Part shown: piece by piece, positions 1-12,347 of the stretch
Layout of the letters: each line of letters begins with the position of its first letter
How positions within the stretch are numbered: the first letter of the stretch is position 1
Source: Nigrospora sphaerica
Taxonomy: Eukaryota; Ascomycota; Sordariomycetes; Amphisphaeriales; Apiosporaceae
DNA: 64,000 nt
Direction of reading: 5' to 3'
NCBI GenBank assembly: GCA_018287875.1
Contig: JAGVVL010000009.1
Span: 186,001 to 250,000 of the forward strand
Notes under the pieces: generated by a model
What the model was told of the DNA's origin: nothing
What the model saw: the letters and a program-made list of their open reading frames with translations, nothing else
The model's database searches: none
Position numbers and translations under genes: made by a program

Positions 1-2
1 AC

Positions 3-2964
3 AAATTCCTACAAGGCAGTTTCCTTTACTGGCTGGAGTCCTTAAGTCTGCTGAAGGGCATGTCCGAGGGGGTTTTAGCTTTGGAGAAGCTTATCGACTA
101 TATGCAGGCAAGTCTATGTTTCTCCTACTCTCTAATTTACGGCTAACGGCGTGAAGACGCAATCAGGATCATCCCAAGGGCAAGCTCTAGCTCGCGACGC
201 GTATCGGTTTACGCAAAGCTACCGAGTACTAATAGAAAGCCGGCCACTTCAGACGTACGCATCAGCACTTGTATTCAGCCCCAGACAGAGCTTGATTCGA
301 GGCCTTTTTCAGCACGAGGCGCCCCATTGGGTCCAATGTAGGACACAAATAGCAGAGCAATGGAGTCCCTGCTTATCGACGCTCGAGGGCCACATATTTT
401 CCGTCTCTTCGGCTGTCTTCTCGGCCGACGGGCGGCGCGTCGCCACGGCGTCCCACGACAAGACTGCTAAGGTTTGGGACGCGGCTACGGGAAAGTGCGA
501 GGCGACGCTTAAGGGCCATACGGACGGCGTCTTGTCGGCCGTCTTCTCTGCCGACGGGCGGCGCGTCGCTACGGCGTCGCGCGATAAGACCGCCAAGGTC
601 TGGAACGCGGCCACGGGAAAGTGCGAGGCGACGCTTGAGGGTCACACTTCGTACGTCTCTTCGGCCGTCTTCTCGGCCGACGGGCGGCGCGTCGCTACGG
701 CGTCGCGCGATAAGACCGCCAAGGTCTGGAACGCGGCCACGGGAAAGTGCGAGGCGACGCTTGAGGGTCACACTTCGTACGTCTCTTCGGCCGTCTTCTC
801 GGCCGACGGGCGGCGCGTCGCCACAGCGTCGCGCGATAAGACCGCCAAGGTCTGGGACGCGGCTACGGACAAATGCGAGGCGACGCTTAAGGGCCATACG
901 GACGGCGTCTTGTCGGCCGTCTTCTCGGCCGACGGGCGGCGCGTCGCTACGGCGTCGCGCGATAAGACTGCTAAGGTCTGGGACGCGGCTACGGGTAAGT
1001 GCGAGGCGACGCTTGAGGGCCACACTTCGTACGCCTCTTCGGCCGTCTTCTCGGCCAACGGGCGGCGCGTCGCCACAGCGTCGGATGATAAGACCGCCAA
1101 GGTCTGGGACGCGGCCACGGGCAAGTGCGAGGCGACGCTTGAGGGTCACACTTCGTCCGTCTCTTCGGCCATCTTCTCGGCCGACGGGCGGCGCGTCGCT
1201 ACGGCGTCGCGCGATACGACCGCCAAGGTCTGGAACGCGGCCACGGGCAAATGCGAGGCGACGTTTGAGGGCCACACTTCCTCCGTCTGGTCAGCCGTCT
1301 ACTCGGCCGACGGGCGGCGCGTCGCCACGGCGTCGCGCGATAAGACTGCCAAGGTCTGGAACGCGGCTACGGGCAAATGCGAGGCGACGTTTGAGGGCCA
1401 CACTTCGTCCGTCTCTTTGGCCGTCTTCTCGGCCGACGGGCGGCGCGTCGCCACGGTGTCGTGTGATTCCACCGTTAAGGTCTGGGACACGGCCACGGGA
1501 AAGTGCGAGGCGACGCTCGAGGGCCACACTTCGTACGTCTCGTTGGCCGTCTTCTCGGCCAATGGGCGGTGCGTCACCACAGTGTCGGATGATAAGACCG
1601 CTAAGGTCTGGGACGCGGCTACGGGTAAGTGCGAGGTGACGCTTGAGGGCCACACTTCGAACATCTCGTCGGCCTTCTTCTCGGCCGACGGGCGGCGCGT
1701 CGCCACGGTGTCGCGTGATTCCACCGTTAAGGTCTGGGACACGGCCACGGGAAAGTGCGAGGCGACGCTCGAGGGCCACACTTCGTACGTCTCTTCGGCC
1801 GTCTTCTCGGCCGACGGGCGGCGCGTCATCACATCGTGGCCCGATAACACCGCTAAGGTCTGGGACACGGCTACGGGGAAGTACGAGGCAATGTTTGAGG
1901 GCCACACTTCGTACGTCTCGTCGGCCGTCTTCTCGGCCGACGGGCGGCGCGTCGTCACGGCGTCGCGCGATAAGACCGCTAAGGTCTGGGACGCGGCTAC
2001 GGGCAAGTGCGAGGTGACGCTTGAGGGCCACACTTCGAACGTCTTGTCGGCCTTCTTCTCGGCCGACGGGCGGCGCGTCGTTACGGCGTCGCGGGATAAG
2101 ACCGCTAAGGTCTGGAACGCGACTACGGGAAAGTGCGAGGTGACGCTTGAGGGCCACACTTCGAACATCTCGTCGGCCTTCTTCTCGGCCGACGGGCGGC
2201 GCGTCGCCACAGCGTCGCGCGATAAGACCGCCAAGGTCTGGGACGCGGCTACGGGGAAGTGCGAGGCGACGTTTGAGGGCTACACTTCGTACGTCTCGTC
2301 GGCCGTCCTCTCGGCCGACGGGCGGCGTATCTTCACGGCGTCGCGCGATAACACCGCCAAGATCTGGGACACGGTCATGCGCAAGTACGAGGCGACGCTC
2401 GAGGGCCATACTTCCCCTATCTCTTCGGCCGTCTTCTCGGCCGACGGGCGGCGCGTCGCCACAGTGTCGGATGATAAGATCGCTAAGGTCTGGGACGCGG
2501 CCACGGGCAAGTGCGAGGCAACTCTTGAGGGCTACACTCCCCCTATTTCTTCGGCCGTCTTCTCGGCCGACGGGCAGCGCGTCGCCACACCGTCGCGCGA
2601 TAAGACTGCCAAGGTCTGGGATGCGGCCACGGGCAAGTGCAAGGCGACGCTCGAGGCTGGCTACAAGTCCTTTGTCTCGTTTGACTCAACCGGGACGCTG
2701 CTTTATACTAATATGGGCACCGTTCACATAGACGACGTAGTCCCATTGAATCAGGATCTGTACAAGCTGAAGCCCGTTGACCAGCAAGATTATAGTCTCA
2801 GTATAGACTGTGTCTGGATTCGGAAGCAATCCTTACCAGTTCTCTGGCTCCCTTCGGAATATCGCCCGAGGTCTTCCGCTGTGGCCTCGGTGGAGGGAGG
2901 CACGAATATCGTCCTTGGCTGCTCGTCAGGCCAGGTCCTCATCTTTCATTTCTCGCAAATCTGA
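3..2964 (+). CDS. NACHT-WD40 NLR-like receptor (HET-E/HET-D type), 3' part
   Basis: Partial at the window's left edge. Reading frame 3 from base 3 gives the stretch FLQGSFLYWLESLSLL, the linker that follows the NACHT module in fungal NLR-like proteins. It is joined by a 49-bp intron (108-156) in phase 0 to a long exon ending at 2964. The exon encodes a linker with DAYRF and a SALVFSP motif, then 18 WD40 units of exactly 42 residues, then a C-terminal tail with LWLPSEYRPRSSAVAS and GCSSGQVLIF. This tail is typical of the family's natural C-terminus, so the 3' end is complete. In this family the NACHT ATPase oligomerises and the WD40 propeller recognises ligands, classically in heterokaryon incompatibility. 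The N-terminal effector domain and P-loop lie outside the window. Long ORFs in other frames across 373-2731 are artefacts of the 126-bp periodicity. Confidence 0.9.
108..156 (+). other. Probable GC-AG intron of the NACHT-WD40 gene
   Basis: The intron begins GCAAGT after codon CAG and ends GTGAAG, with a GGCTAAC branch site about 12 bases before the acceptor. It is 49 bp long and joins two frames in phase 0, bypassing the TAA at 143. The donor uses GC instead of GT, the known minor donor class. A GT two codons later would not keep the frame as neatly. Confidence 0.7.
382..2649 (+). repeat. 18 x 126-bp WD40 tandem array
   Basis: The array is exactly 18 units of 126 bp (42 codons) with no indel: the LEG/LKG/FEG codon recurs from 382 to 2650 at constant spacing. 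Most of each unit (AVFSADGRRVATAS, TAKVWDAATGKCEAT) is invariant at the DNA level. Differences cluster after GHT (DGVLS, SYVSS, SSVSS, SNISS, SPISS), at SRD/SDD/SCD/WPD, and at WD/WN. This is the pattern expected of repeat homogenisation combined with diversification of the binding face. Confidence 0.97.
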
Positions 2965-5900
2965 GTGTTATTGCGTACTGTTGGAGCTCTTCCGGTCCCT
3001 GTTGTTTTTCTACTCTCTGTAACTGGAGGGTCCTAGGGGGCGCTATAAGTTTATAGAACTCACACTGTCAAATTCGAAGATTCGAGAATCGGTATCATGG
3101 GCAATGGGATTTTAGTACGTAGCTTTTCACCTTTATGAGTTTATAAGCTACTGTTTCTAAAAGGCTCGCATAGACTGCAATGGAACATCTTGACACTTCC
3201 AGCTATCGCCTGTTTAGCTAGAAGTTTCCGTAGGGACCTAAGGTAAAGTGGGAGAGGGGGTAGGATCGCTCGCTTGCGGAATGGTACAGTTTCGGGGCAA
3301 GATTGGACCGTAACAATCAAGTCTCGTCAGCCGGACCTCTCCATGGCAGTGACGAGGCGCGACCTACCCAGACCTGGCCAGCCCGAATGTAATAATGAAG
3401 CTGCCCTTATGTAACGTCAAAGGCTGCGAATAAAAGAATCGTGTTTTACTTCAGTAAAGTTGGATGGTTGCTGGACTTGATATCGATATGCCCTGAGGCA
3501 GCCTAGGTTGGCTTACCGGATGCAGCGGTGGCTCTGTCTGCGGTGCTGTCGCAACACCAATAGCCCCGCCAGAACGCGTGCAACCGAATGCAGCGGGGCA
3601 GTGGCACCGCGACCATAATGCTTGGGAACATAACGTGACCGCGTCCGAGATGGAGGGCGGCGACACTGGGAGAAGGACTGTGTGTCATTCTTGATGACAT
3701 TGATGAATATGCCGACCAGCGATAAGAATAAGGTATGGCAGTGGTTCGCCGCAGCGACGGTGGCGTCGGTAGGTGAAGGCAGTGCTAGGGCGCTACGCCC
3801 GTACCAATTAGCCCAACGCCAACTAGTGTTCCCCCACTCTACTGCCTAGCCTTCTCTTGTTGTGTTGTCTCTTGTTATAAGGATAAAATTGGCGATCCGA
3901 CGAGGCGCAGGCGCTGCCATAGTCATGGCCGGCCGTCGGGGGCCGAGCATGCACATCAGGCCCTTTCCATGGTTCGCTTCGGATCCCTGGGCGCGGACTC
4001 GCGAAGCGGTAACATGACGTTTCGTTTTGTGCCTCATGTTGCGTGTTTGAGTGGGCATAGTACTGCGGGACAGCCCCGCACTCCTCCTTCAGGCGCGTCT
4101 TAACGCGTTTCCTGGCGATCAGCGGCCACCCGCTGGCCCGCCCCATTCGTTTCAATTCGGGTAGCCAACCTCCGCTGCCATCGTTCTGTGGCCATGCGGA
4201 GGTTTCCGCGTTTTGCATCAAGGCGTCGAAAGCGCGCTCGGTGCTGCTTTTCGCAGCTTAAACACAATACGACTTGGGCGCACCAGGCGGCTAAAGGTAG
4301 CCTTGATGAACGTACGGTCCATCCTGCGTGGACTGGTAATTTACGACTCCCAACAGCGTCCAAATCCGTCAAGCGACCAGCCAGATCCCACCAAATCGGA
4401 GGTAACGACCGTGACGAAGAGATAGAGAAACACATAGTAAGCCCTGGACGCGGCCGGAAGCATCCAGTGGGCGACCCCATCGGGCTTGCACTTGCGCGTG
4501 GCTCTGGTATCGGCCAGCGAGCGGCTCTGGCTTTCAGACCCGAGTCTGCTGTGCGGGCCGTGCCGCGCTATTCCAAGTTGCCGGCTCCTACTCGATACCC
4601 GCCGTCAAGAGACCGGAGTCGAACTGATGGAGGAGGAATTATAGGACCATGCCCAACCCGGCCCTCCACCGTCGTCCCCGAAATCTCTATCCAAACCTCG
4701 AGACCTCCGCAAAGATACCAGGCCTTCCTGCGCTTACTCCTCCCTCCACGCCTCCATAAACAACTTCCAGGTTCCATCTAACATGATCTCGACACCATAG
4801 AGCTCGCTCGCCCGAGGGTAGCACGTATGTGGGTTATGAAATACTGGACGTCCGCTTTCTCGACCCATGTTTAGCGCGCCGGGCGGCAGAGCCTCTCGCT
4901 AATATAAGGCACACCCGAAACCCTGGCACTGCAGGCCGCTTTAATGCCAAACCTCAGGGGGGTTTCCGTGGACGAACACGTGGATGCACCGTGCCGCCCG
5001 CCCTCTGGCTGTTGTACATGTTCCCAACTCCCCGCGTCGGCCACTGAGGGCGCTCGGTCTCAAGCGAAGACTTGACGGCAGCCCCGGGTACCGTCATGAC
5101 TACCTCGGAAAGAGATGCCTTCGGTCAAGTCCTGGATGAGGCTTTAGGAGAAGGCAGGCTTTTTTATCGTCTAGTGTCATGGTGAGGATCCCGGGGATGT
5201 CTTGGCGACGCGTGGTGGGAATCGTTTGGTTGGCGGTTACGAAGCCACGCGTAGGCTTAAAGTCGACGACGCTCTTGAGCTCGGCCGTCGGGAGGATTCT
5301 GTCGCATGTTTCTGTGCCCAAGATGGCTGTAGGCAGTCTCGGCGCCGTAGTCACCACGGAGCCGGAACTGCTGCCGCCCAGCGAGTTAGGCTAGTAGATG
5401 CCTCAGTCGGATCGCCGCGTGGACTCCGCCCGGCACTGATTTCTAGTCCCCGGAAGTTGGCCTACCGTGAAGGTGACGAATGACGATTCACTTTGTTTCG
5501 CCCCGTTGAGGGCCTACAACCCGGCCGTAGCCTCGAGCTTCTCGGCCGTGGCGATGTTGTGTTTAACAAAGAGAGATACGCTATGGAGAGGACTACCTAT
5601 GGCAAAAACGGTTCAGCTAGAAGCAAGGAAGAGAAGATGGAGGGTAAGGATCACGTAGGTTGCGTACGAGCCTTCGGGCTCCGACCTTGCGCCTTTCGTC
5701 GTCTAGTTTCCGGGCTTCTTCCAATACGTCAAGGTCAAGCTGCAACACCGCCTTAACGTCGGTCGTCTCTGTGATCCAGGCCATGTCAGCATTGAAAGGA
5801 TCGATTAAGGAGAAGAGGCGGTCGCGGAAGACGAGCCATTCGCAACATTTGACTGGCCGAGTCACGAGCGGAATTTCATGAGCCTAAGAGCTCTGGTGAC

Positions 5901-6121
5901 TAGTTAACGTGTTGCGGTTGAATATGAGATGGTAGGCAGGTTCAGGGATGGTAAAATCATATTCTACTTAGGAAACGCCTATACTTCACGCTACAAACCT
6001 AAAGCTATTGAACAAGGCGAGGCATGTGAGTCAAAGAAATCAAAATGCCTTCTTGTTCGTCTCCAGGGCGCGGCGTGAAGTGAGACTCGTACAAACAACC
6101 GATTAACAGCAGGTACCCAAA
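2965..6121. other. Gene-poor stretch with possible minus-strand relic
   Basis: I see no supportable gene. ORFs between 3450 and 5660 lack recognisable motifs, and overlapping frames on both strands are open, as expected in GC-rich non-coding DNA. One minus-strand stretch at 5865-5617 (82 codons, with WITETTDVKAVLQLDLDVLEEARKL cut into pieces such as LQLDLDVLEEARKLDDERR) has a protein-like composition. It may be the remnant of an unidentified gene, possibly extending to 5100 in a broken frame. Confidence 0.4.
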
Positions 6122-8074
6122 TCAGCCTCGTCGTGACGTGCCAGCCTCTTGCGTCTGTCGGTACTCTTCTCGCAAGCTCGGGCTCAAAGTGTCCTCTTCA
6201 ACCCAACATTTCTCTTTCTCTGGGCGCCCCTGCCACTTTAGGTGATACAATACCCTCTCTCCTTTGGACTTCGGCCCTTTCACCACCCGGGTAGCGATTA
6301 TTTCTACTCCCTTTCGGAAGCCATCGAATTCTTTTTCGAAATCATTGATGAGGTCCTCGCCAAGATGGCTCTTCGGCTCCCAGGTACAAGACCCGTCGGC
6401 CCAAAGGACTAAATAGGAGCGTTTTTTCCAACGAGTCAGAATGCAATCGGCATCATAAACGTCAGAGTCTGCCTTTTTGTAAGTAGGAGCTCAAGAATAT
6501 TCATGAATAGTAGGATAATTTAGTTGGAACATACCGTCATCGATGCTTGTCGGCTTTCGAGAGCCCTTGCGTGACCTTTGCTCCTGATGTCCCGAGATAC
6601 GTTGCGTGCCTCGACTCCCGCCCTCATTCCGATCATCCTCTGTGTGGTGGCACCCATCCCAAGTAAATTGTAATTGGAAAAATGTCTTCCCACTTGATTC
6701 AGTGCATATGATTCGCGTGTCGGGAAGCGGATACACTTGACTATGCGGAGAGTCAAAGGGAAGAGGCAGTGGCTGGTTTGGGTTGGTGGATGCTGCGGCT
6801 GAATTGGAATCCAGTGATTTGCTTTCAGGCTTTCTTTGAAGGGACCTTCTCCGTGAACTCGGGGTCTTCCTTTGTCGTTTGGGTGAACGATACCCTGCCT
6901 CGAAGTCGCTGTCGCTGGTAACGTGATCATCGGATGGCTCTTCAGCTGCATGCACAAAATGACTCCGGGAAAGCTTTGATGGACGGAATGACGTAAGCTT
7001 TGCCTTTTGTCGTTTCTGTCTGCGAATGGAACCGGGGCTCCCGCCGGTACTCCAGAAATTGACAGGCTCTGTGGAGTTGTTATGTAGGTCGGGGAGCTGT
7101 ATGGAAGCTGGGGCAGAAGCATCCACAATGAAGCTCTCGCGTAATGGGTAATCGAGAGGCAGCGACCCAAGAACCGTACGTTGGGTCGTGTCGCTGGTTT
7201 CGGATCTGCCTATCCCTGGAATGTATGCATCCGAGGTCTGCTGGGCATCTGGTACGTTCGCATGCGATCTTGCACTTTCGGCTATGGTGGTGTCATCCAA
7301 TCCGTCAAACGGCGCAGTGGTTGCCATTCTCCCGTGTGATACACTCAAGACCGTCTCTTCATATGGTTCCGTCGAAGAAACACATCCTCTAGAGAATGCA
7401 CGTCCTTGGGCACTGGTCTCTAACGTGAGTCCATCTGGAGTGAAGATGCGACTTTGAGTAGGGTCATACCGTGTTCCTTTTGGGGTTGTCTCTTTGCTTG
7501 ACAGATTTCTGCCCGGATGGATCCCGGCTCCAGAATGTAGGCTTGGAACTGTGCCGATGTTTCTCTCGGTGGACTGGCCGTCGTGTTGCTGGTGTGGTTG
7601 AACTGTCCCAGTGGAGTCACTGATGGGACCTGTGCCACTGCTCTGAACAGATTGATGTCGATGGTTTCGGAGGTCCTGTCTAAAGCCCCACGAAGACTTT
7701 CGAAGCCCAAGCCTTCCATTCTGAGGGGTTTGAAAGCACGGACCCCGCAGGTTTTCGGTCATGCTCTTGGGGGGGTTCACAGGAAAGTCCATACCGCGAC
7801 TCTCAGGGGAATGATGACCCTCCTGAAGAAACTCGTTGCCGTCGTCGTCATCGTCATCGTCGTCGTCATCAATGACAATTGGCTCTGATGAATGAGATCC
7901 AGACGGCATCTGAGTCTGGCTATACCCACGAATCTGGGGCTGGCCCATGGAACACGGGAAGGTTGCCCGATTGTCATCGGCCTTGAGTGGGATACTAGGG
8001 ATCTCAGTAATTATAGTGGGGTTCTCGGAAAACCAAGTCATGATGGTATCGTGGAGTACGACAAAGAGTAACAA
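6122..8074 (-). CDS. Double-chromodomain nuclear protein
   Basis: Two exons (8074-6535 and 6468-6122) joined in phase 1 by a 66-bp intron (GTATGT...GGCAG) encode 628 residues. The first ~510 residues are low-complexity and probably disordered. They include a run of about ten aspartates after SEPIVI, basic patches (SPKRQRK, RRQKRQKAK) suggesting nuclear entry, and many Ser/Thr/Gln. The second exon holds two chromodomain-like modules. The first has SYLVLWADGSCTWEPKSHL then LINDFEKEF; the second has VLYHLKWQGRPEKEKCWVEE then LREEYRQ. Chromodomains bind methylated histone tails or chromatin partners. The aromatic-cage residues are only partly obvious (W of LVLWADG, W of TWEP). Without the intron the chromodomains are missed because the first exon runs into a stop at 6491. 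Start is the first ATG of the open frame; an internal ATG 11 codons on (MTWFSENP) is a possible alternative. Confidence 0.8.
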
Positions 8075-10799
8075 GCTGTGGGGTTCCTGCGCAGAGCTTA
8101 TCTTGCGGTGAAAGTGGAAATCAAGCGTTAGGATTGTTTGGTATGATTTACCTGCACTAATTTCGAGGAGATCAGTTATTTATACTACAACAGAGGTGTT
8201 CATGTTGCTTGAATGGGCTTCTTGGTGGCACCTCCATCACCCACGTGACATCCTGCTGATCTAGCTGGCTTGTCATAAGGCAGACAGCCTAGGATCAGTC
8301 AGCCTCGCCTCCATCTCATGAGCTCATTTCTATTCCAAGTCGTGCCATCAAGGGGATCACATACGCAGCTACTGCCCGCTGTCGAATTCCGGGGCCGGAA
8401 AATCGGCTGTTGCTGAGGCTGAATCGATCCGTTATGGCATGTTCGTGACGTAGAGTCAAGCCGGTCCTCCCAATCCTAATCAGCCCATCCAATCGGATTT
8501 GGGAAACAAGCGCTGGTAATTTCTCGTCCTTGTTCGAAGGCGAGAATCCTAATCGAAAGCGGAAGGTCAAAGACTCGGCTGTGATCACCATACAGCACCC
8601 ACCACAGCCATCACGGCCGTAAGTGGACAGCCGGATATGAATAGCACGGATGCGATTGATCCGACGTTTCAGGGTTGCAAAACAGGCGGCGGCGCTGACA
8701 TGGACTCAAAGCTGTTGGGGCGGTGAGGGGGGTCACCTGAAGAGGCCGCATAAAAGGTCGCAGCGCGGACGCGGCATTCAATGTAGCCGCCGGATACGAG
8801 TGATCCGAGGTTTCAGGGTCGCAGAACAGGCCGCGGCGCTGACGTGGCCTCATAGCCGCCGGTAGCATGAGTACGCGATTGGATGGCAGAAAACATGGGT
8901 GTTGCTCAGCTGAGCTCAAGAGGCCGCATGAAAGGTCGGGTTGCTGACGCGTCATCTAGCACAGCCGGCGGAGGCCGTGGCGAGGGACCGGAATGATTCA
9001 TGCGATGCATGCGAGCCATAGAGGGTCTGTGTGCTGATGTGGCTGTTGGTAATCAAGTCCAGCTTGGCCAACGTCTCTGAGAGTAGCCAAAGACTCCATA
9101 TGGCAGCGCAACAGGCACACACGAGAGGGTCAGCATCCATTGTCGACAGGCCCGAAAGCGGCATGGACAGGCCAGATGCGACCAGGCAGCTTTCTTGCCG
9201 TAGAGTCAGAGCCAGAGCTTCATTCTCAAGGATGCGCGCTTGGGGTCAGCCAGGTAGGAACGAAATCAAGGCGGCATGATGTTGGTGGTTCAAGTTGATG
9301 TGATCCGATTTCGCTGGAGTAAACGGCAAGGAAGTAAAGGCGAGAAGGGCGGGAGGCCTCACGGATCGCGCACTTCAGAGGGTCATCTGATTGGAAGAGA
9401 GATGAAGGGAAGAGAGAAATTCGGATGCGACAGAGGAGAGAAAGAAGTCAAGAATACTTTGGAGCGACACCGGAAAGAACGAGATATATATATGAACGGG
9501 GGTTTGGTGACAAGGGTGCGCAGTGGCGCGATGCCGGATTGGGAAGGAGGCCTAACCCGGGAGGTGCAACACCGCCTTCTCGATTACGTGTAAAAATACT
9601 TAGTATTACGGCAGTCAACTCGAAAATAGTAGTATATAATTATACCGCGGTCGACGTTCTATAGCGTATAACCCTATTCTTTGCTTTCATGAACTTTGAG
9701 AAGCACTACAGCTATAAGAGCCTCAGGCTGCCTTGCATGTTCACCGTATCGCTAACGAAATAGTGGATTAGAAACAATACATAGAGCGATCGAGGGGTTT
9801 CATTTACCACATCGTATCCGACCCGCAGGGTAGTATGATTAAGCAAGCTCGGCAGTTCAATTGGCATCGGTCGGAGGGGTAAAGTCGTGTGAGAAATATG
9901 AGACGGCGTCGGCCTCATTTGGCTTGATGTCGATTCTTGTCGTTGTTTCCTAAGACACAGGAACAAATAAGGTCGTACAAAACCTGAACCCTAAGAGAGC
10001 AGTATGACTATAGAATCTTCTAGATACACGTTAAGTCTGACGGTCTTGTGAAGATGAGATGATCTCCCCAACAGCGTCTCCCTAGTAACTAAGTGGAAGC
10101 GAAACGAATGTATCAGCTAAACGGCACCCGCAATGCGAACAGTGGTTATGTATGGAGTTCGCAATGGCACTGCCGAGAACTATGGATGGTCACTCGAAGT
10201 TTTTCAACACCTAGTCCGCGGCGGGTTTCTTGAATAGGCAACACGCTACACGTACGCGGCTGCTCCCTTAGTAGTCACCCTATGCACGGTGGTTAGCCTA
10301 GTATTGGGGTCCTTCAGAATCCACCCCAAGTACTGTTTCGCCTGGCACTAATTACGTTCTTAGATTCTGGGTAATAGGTTTAGCAGTGAGACATTACGGG
10401 CATATATTCGGTCAAAGCCAGTAGGTATTGTATAAGAAGCGGCGGTTGTATAGTATTATTTAATCGGACCTTCTACCGTATCCTGTTAATGTCTACGCCA
10501 GGCCCCTAGTCCTAGCATCCCGAAGCTCACACCATCGCCGTTACAAAAGAAAATTGCAGTAATACGGTTAAGTTAATTGACTTTTTTTTCTTGCAGACTG
10601 CGTGGTTTCTCCTAAGAGAGACCAGGTAAGGTGAAGCAGCCAGTGGGTGGTGCATTCGTAACTTTCAAGATCTTTTCAACAGTGTTAAGAGCAACAAGTT
10701 ATTGCTTATTCCCGAAACGAGGTCTACTTGCAAAAACTTAGTCCTGCCTAGCGAAAACCCTACAGCATAAAAGCACCGCACCCGGAAAGCAATCTAAAA
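8075..10799. other. Intergenic region without a supportable gene
   Basis: Apart from the degenerate direct repeat at 8645-8970, I see only short ORFs without motifs. From about 9600 to 10750 the sequence is more AT-rich and stop-dense in all frames. Confidence 0.5.
8645..8970. repeat. Degenerate two-copy direct repeat
   Basis: Two imperfect units lie head to tail. The block containing TGATCCGACGTTTCAGGG and GGCGGCGCTGACATGG (about 8654-8702) recurs as TGATCCGAGGTTTCAGGG and GCGGCGCTGACGTGG (about 8800-8846). A following block with AAGAGGCCGCATAAAAGGTC recurs near 8919 as AAGAGGCCGCATGAAAGGTC. The unit is roughly 150-180 bp and no coding content is evident. Confidence 0.7.
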
Positions 10800-11650
10800 T
10801 CAGCCAATCCAAAAAATCCACCCCGAGAACATCAAGCCACAGAGGCTGCAAACAAAGGTCACAATGGAGATTTGCAGGACGGGGCCCTTATCCATCTTCG
10901 TGTGGAGAGTTGTCGCTACCACAGAGATGCCGTGTACCGCGGCCCACGTGAACGCGGCAGACACTAATAAGAACAAGAAACTTAACCCGCTTGAGCCAAG
11001 TAATAGGAGCCTAGAAAAGGGAATAAAAGGTAGAAGCCCTAATAACGATACTAAGGTGAACACATTCCCTACTATTAGAAGCGCTTCTAAAGAAGGCATG
11101 GCTTCGAGGACAGCTAGAGGAGAGGGTGACCCGAGCGCTTTGTCCACGAAGGCCGTCAAGTGATCGGACCCATTTAGCGGGAGACCGAAGCAATCCCTAC
11201 GAGTGGAATAGCCCATGCAGATGAATTTGGTGCCCATTGAGCAGTTCTGCGGAAGGGCGTCCGCGACGAGGGACTGGCCCGTGGCTATCGCACTCGTGAC
11301 CAGTCTAGATGCCTGGCTGGCAATGTTGGTGGCGATACTGCCACCTTTTGAGGCGACATCAGTGGCGAGGCTCTGGATAGCAGGAGCGATGGACGTCACG
11401 CCACCAGCCAACGTCGCAGGGTTTCCCATATCGACCGGTGGAAGCGGGATGAATCGAGCAAGCCGGTGGTGTAACTAGCTCGCGTCAGTTCGGAAACCCG
11501 GCTGGTCCGGACGTGTGGGAGTCTTAGAACCTGTAGCGTGGCGACGCCACTTCGGCGGTTATCATCGTCGCGGAACAACGGCCACGAAAAGTAGAGGGAT
11601 ATGGCAATTGTACATAGGTAGAAAAAAGTCAGGATGATCCTCACCGCCAT
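10800..11650 (-). CDS. Four-helix membrane protein, SUR7/PalI- or claudin-like
   Basis: Two exons (11650-11531 and 11474-10800), joined in phase 0 by a 56-bp intron with a CTGAC branch site and TAG acceptor, encode 264 residues. An N-terminal hydrophobic segment (ILTFFYLCTIAISLYFSW) is followed by a long extracellular loop with three cysteines (NCSMGTKFICMGYSTRRDC). Three further hydrophobic segments come last (ALLIVGNVFTLVSLLGLLPF, LSFLFLLVSAAFTWAA, ISIVTFVCSLCGLMFSGWIF). This 1+3 helix plan with a cysteine-bearing first loop resembles fungal SUR7/PalI-type plasma-membrane proteins, which act at eisosomes or in pH and stress sensing. The assignment rests on topology only. The donor GTTCTA is atypical, so the intron and first exon are less certain than the body. 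Confidence 0.6.
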
Positions 11651-12347
11651 GATGCGACAATGGATGGAACCCGCCTTTCCCTGCCTATCCCTTGCGCAGC
11701 TCCAGGAACAGGACTTTAATACAAAGTATGGCGTAGCACAATCGGCTACATTCAACTGTTTGCTAGGATGTGCTTAGGTATCTCCTAACGTCGTAGGGGC
11801 TTCTAAATTGGCCGCCAATCGTCTACCGTGGGCTGGGATACATACAAATCGGCGATGAAACCGTATATAGCAGCACTATCGGCTGCCATGAGTAGCAGCA
11901 TGACGGCCTACCCATGTGTGGAAATTGCGACTACAGCCGATCGTAATATTGTATCTGGCCGCAAGGTCCGCCAAAAACGGTGAGGTCTACACTGACATCC
12001 CCTTACGGTACATGCCTCTTCCATTTCTATAGGACGGCATCGAGGGCACTTTGTAGGTCTTGTTCGTTATATGGCTTCATCTCTAATTATTACACTTCTG
12101 TGGCAATATGAGGCTATCACCAGATTCGCCTGTCAGGTCACGTGAGGAGAGCTACAGGGACCTACTCAGAACCAGTGGAGTATGTGGGGGGTCCTCCCCA
12201 GCTACGAGTATATAGACCGCCATCTCTGGCCCTTTCCTTTGTCTTTTCTAATAGACAACCTTGAACCTTTCGCTTGCCACGCCCCCTCCAGTGCGACAAA
12301 CTTTCAGTCAGCTAGCTACATTTCCATTCCTCGAACATTTGCGTCTG
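11651..12347. other. Intergenic region, nothing recognised
   Basis: This is the divergent space between the membrane-protein gene and the 3' end of the HET-NB-ARC-TPR gene. No ORF here shows motifs. Confidence 0.5.

Noticed and set aside
373..2731. Long ORFs in alternative frames and on the minus strand (up to 372 codons) encoding Arg/Pro-rich repeats
   Set aside because: They are frame shadows of the 126-bp WD40 units: a repeat length divisible by three without stops in other frames keeps every frame open.
7830..7890. GTCGTCATC run as an independent microsatellite
   Set aside because: It is the codon run for the poly-aspartate stretch of the chromodomain protein on the minus strand.
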